Positions 1 to 4,759 of a DNA stretch of 5,630 nucleotides are shown here, piece by piece. The stretch is from contig JBFWIL010000173.1 of assembly GCA_050256015.1 (NCBI GenBank), positions 1 through 5,630 of the forward strand, written 5' to 3'. The first letter of the stretch is position 1; the number at the start of each line of letters is the position of its first letter. The position numbers and the translations under genes are program-made. Under the pieces are notes generated by a model. It had not been told where the DNA came from and ran no database searches. It saw only the letters and a list, made by a program, of their open reading frames with translations. This DNA comes from JBFWIL01 sp050256015. Its GTDB lineage: Bacteria > Bacteroidota > Bacteroidia > Bacteroidales > Prolixibacteraceae.

Positions 1-35
1 CCTGGGCTGGTACCGGATGAACGCGAACCTTTCAG
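1..35 (-). pseudogene. continuation of the DUF2807 gene in a shifted frame
   Basis: After the stop at 32-34 the minus strand stays open to the window edge in a different frame, read from the CTG at 35-33. It gives LKGSRSSGTSP, which resembles the next beta-rung of a DUF2807 domain. The SSG of this piece would sit 20 residues after the SSGAD of the preceding rung, the same step as between the two rungs before it. I read it as the continuation of the upstream ORF after a one-base loss, probably in the six-C run at 50-55 (six G in the coding sense). It may be a true mutation or a sequence error. The rest of the gene is outside the window. Confidence 0.45.
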
Positions 36-535
36 GCTGTCCGGGCTTTCCCCCCAATACAGGCGTCTGCCCCACTGCTGGTTTCCACACTGACACGCGT
101 GGCCGTAAGCTGCGTAAGGTTCACATCGGCTCCGCTGCTGCTGCTCACATCAAGCTCTCCCAGCCTAAGCGGATTCCGGGCCTGCACATCGGCACCGGCA
201 CTGGCATGCAAAGCGGTGAGTTCCGTAAAGACCACATGCACCCGGCGGACCTGATTCCAGCGTATGTTCCAGTTCTGCCTGTCGCGGATATAAATCTTCA
301 GCTGTCCGTCACGGACTTCGGTGCGGATCTTGTCTACCAGCTCGGGTTCAGCCTCCACCGTTACATTGCAAACACTGCCCTGGGTAAGAAACAGATCAAT
401 GCCGCTGCTTACCGAAATGCTGCTGAAAGGACCTGTTTCGCGTTCCTGCCTGCGGGTTTTCTCGCCGGCAGCACGGGAACTCATACCTGCCAGAACCAGC
501 ACCAGCAGGATCACTTTAAACGGAACTGTTTTCAT
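32..535 (-). CDS. head GIN domain / DUF2807 secreted protein, apparently cut short by a frameshift
   Basis: The 167-residue product has a signal peptide (residues 1 to about 23: basic MKTVPFK, hydrophobic core ILLVLVLAG, then SRAAG). The mature start matches the head-GIN/DUF2807 pattern: GPFSSISVSSGIDLFLTQG at 35-53, then VTVEAE and RDGQLKIYI at 75-83. Three rungs follow: SAGADV at 112, SSGADV at 133 and SSGADA at 153, a 20-21 residue period expected of a beta-helix. The family is annotated as putative auto-transporter adhesin; its function is not firmly known, and an envelope or cell-surface location is inferred. Family members are usually over 200 residues, and this one stops in mid-domain while the next rung is readable in another frame, so the stop is probably due to a frameshift. 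The ATG at 535-533 is followed directly by the signal peptide. It is divergent from the protease gene and shows no clear link to the signalling cluster. Confidence 0.75.
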   Translation of the reverse strand: MKTVPFKVILLVLVLAGMSSRAAGEKTRRQERETGPFSSISVSSGIDLFLTQGSVCNVTVEAEPELVDKIRTEVRDGQLKIYIRDRQNWNIRWNQVRRVHVVFTELTALHASAGADVQARNPLRLGELDVSSSSGADVNLTQLTATRVSVETSSGADACIGGKARTA

Positions 536-712
536 TTTCTGAATTTTTATATGATGCTAATTACAGTTTTCGTATTAGCGACAATGCTTTTAAATATTTC
601 TTTGTTGGGTGGCTTCACCTTGCATGCTTTTTCAAAAAAGCGCTGCCATAAACGTCTTTTTTTAACAGACGCAAAAAAACGACATTCGTTGCACGCAGCC
701 TCAACAGAAAAC

Positions 713-728
713 GTCCGGAGCCCCGGAC
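713..728. repeat. short perfect GC-rich inverted repeat
   Basis: GTCCGG (713-718) and CCGGAC (723-728) pair perfectly around the loop AGCC. On the minus strand the stem is followed by GTTTTC, only four T, so it would be at best a weak terminator in that direction. No minus-strand gene is seen that needs one. On the plus strand an A-rich sequence follows. Confidence 0.4.
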
Positions 729-853
729 AAACGACTTCCACAACAACGGAAAAACGGCTGTGTAAAAACGAACCGCTGAATGCAAAAACAGAACCCGGAG
801 GCAAGTTAAGCAGGTACAACAACATTTTTCCCAATTATTCGTTGAACTTTTTT

Positions 854-897
854 CTTTTACCGGCAAACAGGCAGAAAACGGCTGTTTCCGGAAAAAG
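854..897. repeat. imperfect 16-17 base inverted repeat (hairpin)
   Basis: The left arm CTTTTACCGGCAAACAG (854-870) pairs with the right arm CTGTTTCCGGAAAAAG (882-897), with one bulged base and one mismatch, around an 11-base loop. No T-run follows on either strand, so it is not a typical intrinsic terminator. It lies just upstream of the candidate -7 box at 933-940, which leaves an operator-like or RNA-structure role open. Confidence 0.45.
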
Positions 898-932
898 GTG
901 AACGAATGCTGCTTTTTAATCAAAGCTTTGTG

Positions 933-940
933 TATTTTTG
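933..940 (+). promoter_or_regulatory. candidate Bacteroidota -7 promoter box for the protease gene
   Basis: TATTTTTG matches the Bacteroidota housekeeping -7 consensus TAnnTTTG exactly. No TTTG was found at the usual distance upstream; only a T-run at 913-917 is near, at 15 bases. If used, transcription would start near 947 and give a leader of roughly 100 bases before the ATG at 1045. It would also start downstream of the GTG at 898, which argues against that earlier start. Confidence 0.3.
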
Positions 941-1044
941 CTGTTTCTGGAATGTGTAACACTGCAGGATCTGCCGTAAGTTCACCAAGAAACAACCGGC
1001 CAGGTGGCAGAGGATCCGGCAGTCTGCAAAAAAGCAAACAAAAG

Positions 1045-2766
1045 ATGAAGATACGCTTAAATAAGAAAAAAACGGGAATCCTGGCAGGTCTTCTGCTCTT
1101 GCTGGCTCTGGCATTGGGTTCACTGACACGCGACGAAAAGCTTTTCCAGATCGATAAGAATTTCGATATCTGTTATTCGCTGATTCGCGAGCTGAATCTT
1201 TTTTATGTGGATGAAATTAAACCGGAAAAGCTGATCCGCACAGGCATCGATAAGATGCTGGAATCGCTCGACCCTTACACCACCTATATCCCCGAATCGG
1301 AAATGGAAGATTTCCGCTTTATGACCACCGGCGAGTATGCCGGTATCGGAGCCCTGATCAGCAAACACGACAGCCTGGTAATCATTGCCGAACCCTACGA
1401 AGGCTTCCCGGCCCAGAAAGCCGGACTCCGGGCAGGTGACATCCTGCTGAAAGTGGCCGGGAAAGACACCCGCAATATGAGCACCGAAGAGGTGAGCAAT
1501 CTGCTGAAAGGTCCGGCACACGAAACGGTAAGTGTGATAATAAGCCGTCCCGGGGTGCGAAAGAATTTTTCGGTGGACATTATCCGCGAAAACATTCAGA
1601 TTGACCCGGTGCCTTATTCGGGCATGCTCGATGAAAAAACAGGCTACATCAGGCTGTCGAACTTCACAACAGGCTGCAGCAAGCGGGTACGTGAGATCTT
1701 CCTGGACCTCAGGAATAAACAGGGCGCACGCTCTCTGATCCTGGACCTGCGCTCTAATCCCGGCGGACTGCTGAACGAGGCGGTGTCGATAGTAAACCTT
1801 TTCGTGCCAAAAGGTGAAGAGATCGTGAGCACCCGCGGAAAAGTAAAACAATGGGATAAGTCATACCTGGCCACGGAAACACCTGTGGATTCGGTCATGC
1901 CTCTGGCCGTGCTGGTGAACCGCAGTTCGGCTTCGGCCTCGGAAATCGTTGCAGGAGCTCTGCAGGACCTGGACCGCGCAGTAATCGTGGGAAACCGGAC
2001 CTTCGGCAAGGGACTGGTACAAACCACCCGCGAGCTGAGCTACAAATCAAACCTGAAAGTGACTACGGCTAAATATTACATTCCCAGCGGACGCTGTATC
2101 CAGGCATTGGATTATTCAAACCGGAATGAGGACGGCAGCGTGGGTACCGTGCCCGATTCCCTGATCAGCGAATTCTCCACCAAGAAAGGCCGCAAGGTGT
2201 ATGACGGAGGCGGCATAACCCCCGACATCAGGATCGACCTGGACCGGATCAGCAGCCTGAGTATTAACCTGATAAACGACTTTATGTATTTTGACTTCGC
2301 CACTCTCTATGCCAACACGCACAAATCCATACCGGCCCCGGAAGTGTTTGAGCTCACCGACGAACTCTATGCCGAATTCCGGAATTTTCTGAAAGAAAGG
2401 AACTTCAGCTACCAGTCGGATACCGAACGGGAACTGGAACAGCTAATAGGAACAGCCAAAGAAGATAAATACTACGAACTGGCGCAGGCAGAATTCGAAG
2501 GTCTCCGGGCACGGGTAAAACACGAACTGAACAAAGATCTGGATCAGTTCCGCGACGAGGTGAAAGAACTGCTGACCGACGAACTGGTGTCGCGTTATTA
2601 CTACCAGAAAGGAGCCATACAGGCTACCATACGGACGGATAAGGGGATTGCCAAAGCCCGTGAGGTACTGGACGCTCCCATGCAGCTCTCCAGGGTCTTT
2701 ACCCCCGGAACGGTCATTGCCTCTGCCGGGAAAAGAGGCAAGCCAAAGACTGCCGAGAACCAATAA
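1045..2766 (+). CDS. S41-family C-terminal processing protease (Ctp/Prc type) with PDZ domain
   Basis: This 573-residue serine protease probably acts in the periplasm, anchored by an N-terminal membrane segment (residues 11-26, after the basic MKIRLNKKK). A PDZ domain spans about 90-170 (GEYAGIGALI, then AGLRAGDILLKVAGK). The S41 catalytic domain follows: GYIRLSNF at 200, LILDLRSNPGGLLNEAV at 231-247, the nucleophile motif SSASASEI with Ser297, and GNRTFGKGLVQ with Lys322. The Ser-Lys spacing of 25 is that of D1 processing peptidase and E. coli Prc, so the Ser/Lys dyad is intact. A charged, mainly helical tail of about 170 residues ends the protein. I chose the ATG at 1045 because it begins directly at the basic and hydrophobic anchor; the upstream GTG at 898 adds 49 unconvincing residues. 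Such enzymes trim or degrade envelope proteins from the C-terminus. The next gene starts 11 bases after its stop, so co-transcription with the sigma/anti-sigma pair is likely. Confidence 0.93.
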   Translation: MKIRLNKKKTGILAGLLLLLALALGSLTRDEKLFQIDKNFDICYSLIRELNLFYVDEIKPEKLIRTGIDKMLESLDPYTTYIPESEMEDFRFMTTGEYAGIGALISKHDSLVIIAEPYEGFPAQKAGLRAGDILLKVAGKDTRNMSTEEVSNLLKGPAHETVSVIISRPGVRKNFSVDIIRENIQIDPVPYSGMLDEKTGYIRLSNFTTGCSKRVREIFLDLRNKQGARSLILDLRSNPGGLLNEAVSIVNLFVPKGEEIVSTRGKVKQWDKSYLATETPVDSVMPLAVLVNRSSASASEIVAGALQDLDRAVIVGNRTFGKGLVQTTRELSYKSNLKVTTAKYYIPSGRCIQALDYSNRNEDGSVGTVPDSLISEFSTKKGRKVYDGGGITPDIRIDLDRISSLSINLINDFMYFDFATLYANTHKSIPAPEVFELTDELYAEFRNFLKERNFSYQSDTERELEQLIGTAKEDKYYELAQAEFEGLRARVKHELNKDLDQFRDEVKELLTDELVSRYYYQKGAIQATIRTDKGIAKAREVLDAPMQLSRVFTPGTVIASAGKRGKPKTAENQ

Positions 2767-2777
2767 AGTCCGGTTTA

Positions 2778-3434
2778 TTGGAAAGGAACAACAGGACAGA
2801 TACGGACCAGACTGCTGTTAATGCGCTGAGGAGGAACAGCAGAAAAGCATTCGGACAGCTCTTTTCACGCTACAGCCAGAAATTGTATTTTTTCGCCCTG
2901 GGCTATCTGAAGTCGGGAAAGGATGCTGAAGAAATTGTACAGGAAACCTTCATCAAACTCTGGGAACGACGCGATGACCTGAACCCGGAACTGTCGATCC
3001 ATGCTTACCTCTTCAAAATCGCCTTTAACTTTATCCGGAAACGGATGATCAGAACGGTCAGGGAAGAAGAACTGCGTCATCATCTTGCTGATGAACTGGC
3101 CGACTTTGACGATCATACTTCCAACACGCTGAATTATCATTTCCTGCTTCAGCATATCAATCAACTGATTGGGCAACTGCCACCCCGGCAGAAACAAATC
3201 CTGGAACTCCGGAAACTGGAAGGATACCCGGTTAAGGAGATTGCCGGAATACTTGGACTGTCTATTAAAACGGTTGAAGCTCATCTGACCGCTTCCCTGA
3301 AGTTTCTGAAAGAAAGGCTTCAATCCGAAAACATGGACGATCTGCTGTTATTTGTCTTAACCTTCAAACAGGATCAGTTTCGCGGCGATTTACCCTTGAC
3401 AGGGTTTAAAGCCCTGTCAGGGATACCCGGATAA
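2778..3434 (+). CDS. FecI-like ECF RNA polymerase sigma factor
   Basis: The 218-residue product has sigma region 2 at about 22-90 (RKAFGQLFSRY, then DAEEIVQETFIKLWERR at 49-65 and HAYLFKIAFNFIRKR) and sigma region 4 at about 129-182 (LPPRQKQILELR, then the helix-turn-helix VKEIAGILGLSIKTVEAHL). This is the compact two-domain ECF form. Placed next to a FecR-like gene and an STN-bearing SusC gene, it belongs with the Bacteroidota FecI-like sigmas that switch on an adjacent transporter operon; the target is inferred from context. The start is the TTG at 2778; no in-frame ATG gives a complete region 2 and no good ribosome site is visible, so the start may be off by some codons or translation may be coupled to the protease gene. 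The tail after region 4 (about 183-218) is longer than typical, and its codons carry a strong inverted repeat. Confidence 0.9.
   Translation: MERNNRTDTDQTAVNALRRNSRKAFGQLFSRYSQKLYFFALGYLKSGKDAEEIVQETFIKLWERRDDLNPELSIHAYLFKIAFNFIRKRMIRTVREEELRHHLADELADFDDHTSNTLNYHFLLQHINQLIGQLPPRQKQILELRKLEGYPVKEIAGILGLSIKTVEAHLTASLKFLKERLQSENMDDLLLFVLTFKQDQFRGDLPLTGFKALSGIPG
3391..3425 (+). repeat. strong hairpin at the 3' end of the sigma gene
   Basis: Bases 3394-3404 pair with 3412-3422 (11 pairs, one G-U) around the 7-base loop TTTAAAG; after one mismatch two more A-T pairs extend it. The stem encodes the last residues of the sigma factor and ends 10 bases before its stop codon. No U-run follows on the plus strand, so it is not a standard intrinsic terminator. 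It could protect an mRNA end, slow ribosomes, or set the ratio of sigma to anti-sigma message; these roles are inference. Confidence 0.55.
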
Positions 3435-3473
3435 GGGATCATTTTCAAAAAAAGTTTTAGCCGGCTAAGGGTA
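3427..3473 (+). promoter_or_regulatory. palindrome and direct repeats between sigma and fecR
   Basis: TTAGCCGGCTAA at 3457-3468 is a perfect 12-base palindrome. CCGGATAAGGG (3427-3437) and CCGGCTAAGGG (3461-3471) form a direct repeat matching at 10 of 11 bases, 34 bases apart (about three helical turns). AAGGGTA at 3467-3473 occurs again on the minus strand at 3397-3391. The cluster fills most of the 80-base gap before fecR and looks like a protein-binding or promoter region. No named regulator is recognised and no clean TAnnTTTG box is present; TAAAATTG at 3472-3479 is one base off. Confidence 0.35.
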
Positions 3474-3514
3474 AAATTGTCCTTTGGGATATTACTTATA
3501 AAGGCTGATTGAAA

Positions 3515-4534
3515 ATGAACCCAAAACTTGACTTGTTAAAACGTTTTTTTCAAAACCGGTATTCACGCAAAGATTACCGGGAACTGAAAAAGCTGCTTAC
3601 GGATATGAATGATCCTGAACTCGGGGAACTGATGCAGTTACACTGGAATGAATTCAGTCCCGTACCAGTGCAGCACAAGGACCTGTCGCGGGTGTTTGCA
3701 GCGGTGAACCGGGAACTGGATGTCGGTTCAAAATCATTTTCATTCCGGAAGTTGTCCCGAACATGGTCACGGATCGCAGCCATTCTGCTTTTACCGCTTC
3801 TGCTCGTATCGGGCCTTCTTTACATGCAATTAAGGCATTACCTGGCCCAGCAGGATGTTTACGTGGAAGTGGCCTCTCCCGCGGGATCACGGACCACGCT
3901 CAATCTGCCTGACGGATCAATCGTGTGGCTCAACGGCGACTCCCGCATCCGCTATCCTTCCGTATTTAGCGAAAACCGCGAGGTTGAAGTGACTGGTGAA
4001 GCTTTCTTCAAGGTAAAGAGTGACAAAGAGTATCCCTTTATGGTTGCAGCAAGGGATATTTTTGTCAGGGCAACAGGCACCGAGTTCAATGTGCTGGCTT
4101 ATCCGGATGATCCATCTGTCAATGTTATTTTAAAAGATGGAAAAGTGACAGTCCTGGATTCCCGTCGATCTCCCCTTCAGGAGATGGAAGCCGGATACCG
4201 TTACAGGTATGATGAACACACGTCTGAAGGAAAATATGCAGGAATGAACGCCGGAAGCTATTCGGACTGGATCCATGGCAAGCTCATTTTTGAGAATGCC
4301 ACGATGGAAGAGGTCGTTAAGCGCATGGAACGCTGGTACGGGGTGAACATCGAGATCACAGACAAGGAACTGCTCCGGCTTCACTTTAAGGCAACCTTTA
4401 TCAACGAAAGCATAGAAGAAGCCTTAAAGCTGCTCCAGTCAACCGCTACCTTTAATTACCGGTTCGTAAAAAGGGAAATCAGGCCCGACGGGACGATGGA
4501 AGAGTCGAAAATATTTATAAGTCGTGAAAACTAA
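3515..4534 (+). CDS. FecR-like anti-sigma factor with DUF4974-like C-terminal domain
   Basis: The 339-residue product is a single-pass inner-membrane regulator. The cytoplasmic N-terminal part (1-85) should hold the sigma-binding region, a membrane helix follows at about 86-103 (IAAILLLPLLLVSGLLY), and the FecR domain spans about 116-215 in the periplasm. Typical FecR signatures are VASPAGSRTTLNLPDGSIVWLN at 118-139, VEVTGEAFFKV and VRATGTEFNV. The C-terminal domain at about 255-335 (GKLIFENATMEEVVKRMERW onward) matches the DUF4974/STN-like module typical of Bacteroidota FecR proteins and is the likely contact for the STN domain of the SusC encoded next. I chose the ATG at 3515 over the TTG at 3509; AAGG at 3501-3504 could serve as a weak ribosome site for either. 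The gene lies 80 bases after the sigma gene and very likely controls it, as inhibitor and possibly as activator too. Confidence 0.93.
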   Translation: MNPKLDLLKRFFQNRYSRKDYRELKKLLTDMNDPELGELMQLHWNEFSPVPVQHKDLSRVFAAVNRELDVGSKSFSFRKLSRTWSRIAAILLLPLLLVSGLLYMQLRHYLAQQDVYVEVASPAGSRTTLNLPDGSIVWLNGDSRIRYPSVFSENREVEVTGEAFFKVKSDKEYPFMVAARDIFVRATGTEFNVLAYPDDPSVNVILKDGKVTVLDSRRSPLQEMEAGYRYRYDEHTSEGKYAGMNAGSYSDWIHGKLIFENATMEEVVKRMERWYGVNIEITDKELLRLHFKATFINESIEEALKLLQSTATFNYRFVKREIRPDGTMEESKIFISREN

Positions 4535-4668
4535 AAACCAGCACATCAGAAAATAGACTGAAGATTAACAATTGTAAAAACAGACACAAGACAAAAAAGG
4601 AGACCGAAGGGACTCAGGCACAAAGGAACGTAGAAACTTTTTTCAAACAATTTAACCATTCAGCAATT

Positions 4669-4710
4669 ATGGAACAAAAAATCAGGAAAGCGATTGCAGC
4701 GCTTCCCTGA
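4669..4710 (+). CDS. possible 13-codon upstream ORF in the susC leader
   Basis: ATG at 4669 opens a reading frame for MEQKIRKAIAALP ending in TGA at 4708-4710. It is in the same frame as susC (90 bases between the two ATGs), and no other stop lies between them. Its codons overlap the leader hairpin almost exactly, so ribosomes on it would melt that hairpin. No Shine-Dalgarno site is visible, and a short ORF like this can occur by chance. Confidence 0.2.
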   Translation: MEQKIRKAIAALP

Positions 4711-4711
4711 T
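4675..4711 (-). terminator. intrinsic-terminator-like hairpin read on the minus strand
   Basis: ATCAGGAAAGCG (4681-4692) pairs with CGCTTCCCTGAT (4700-4711), 11 pairs with one A-C mismatch, around a 7-base loop. Read on the minus strand the stem is followed by a run of T (complement of the A-run 4676-4680), the usual form of a rho-independent terminator. On the plus strand the stem is followed by CGAAAAAAG, so it would not terminate there. No minus-strand protein gene needs it, which suggests an antisense RNA end or a plus-strand leader structure. Confidence 0.4.
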
Positions 4712-4746
4712 CGAAAAAAGAGTTAACATGTTATTTAACCCTCAAA
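4676..4746 (-). ncRNA. hypothetical short antisense RNA against the susC leader
   Basis: A perfect minus-strand TAnnTTTG box (4759-4752) and the minus-strand terminator-like hairpin (4711-4676) face the right way to produce an RNA of about 70 bases complementary to the bases just upstream of the susC start. The 5' end near 4746 is estimated from the box. Antisense RNAs opposite susC leaders are known in Bacteroides (for example DonS in B. fragilis). No -33 TTTG is seen at normal spacing; one lies only 11 bases away. This is a prediction from signals only. Confidence 0.22.
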
Positions 4747-4751
4747 CATTT

Positions 4752-4759
4752 CAAATTTA
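4752..4759 (-). promoter_or_regulatory. minus-strand TAnnTTTG -7 box
   Basis: The minus strand reads TAAATTTG from 4759 to 4752, an exact match to the Bacteroidota -7 consensus. A TTTG lies 11 bases upstream, shorter than the usual spacing near 20, across a T9 run. The match overlaps the first base of the susC start codon and may be chance in A/T-rich sequence. Confidence 0.25.

Larger units (their letters stand above)
536..1044. other. divergent intergenic region, no gene recognised
   Basis: This 509-base spacer separates the minus-strand DUF2807 gene from the plus-strand protease gene. It is open in several frames, but the translations are low in complexity, match no family I know, and lack plausible starts. 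It holds a short GC hairpin (713-728), a larger imperfect hairpin (854-897), an 11-base direct repeat AAAACGGCTGT (751-761 and 875-885), several AAAACG words on the plus strand, and one perfect TAnnTTTG box (933-940). Promoters for both flanking genes must lie here, but I could not assign one to the DUF2807 gene. Confidence 0.6.
4535..4758 (+). promoter_or_regulatory. leader and promoter region of the susC-like gene
   Basis: This 224-base A-rich spacer must hold the 5' leader and, if susC has its own start, the sigma-dependent promoter. No housekeeping TAnnTTTG box was found on the plus strand, which fits control by the ECF factor or read-through from fecR. The spacer contains a 13-codon ORF (4669-4710) and a hairpin (4681-4711). 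Similar words TTTAACC precede both the short ORF (4651-4657) and the susC start (4734-4740). Confidence 0.4.

Noticed and set aside
17..901. 294-codon open frame on the plus strand
   Set aside because: It runs antisense to the DUF2807 gene, whose signal peptide and domain motifs are clear on the other strand, and then through the intergenic region. Its product has no recognisable domain.
615..1037. 140-codon and overlapping 95-codon (547-834) open frames on the minus strand in the intergenic region
   Set aside because: The translations are Cys/Phe/Leu/Arg-rich, match no family I know, overlap each other, and run across the inverted repeats. They look like chance openness.
898..1044. 49-codon N-terminal extension of the protease from a GTG
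   Set aside because: The extension would precede a normal basic and hydrophobic membrane anchor at the ATG 1045, and the only -7-like box lies downstream of the GTG.
1120..1851. 243-codon open frame on the minus strand
   Set aside because: It lies opposite the PDZ and catalytic domains of the S41 protease; its length follows from codon bias of the real gene.
4625..4648. GGAAC at 4625-4629 as an ECF-type -35 element for susC
   Set aside because: The word resembles the E. coli sigma-E -35 core, but no convincing -10 partner follows and the recognition sequence of this sigma factor is unknown.
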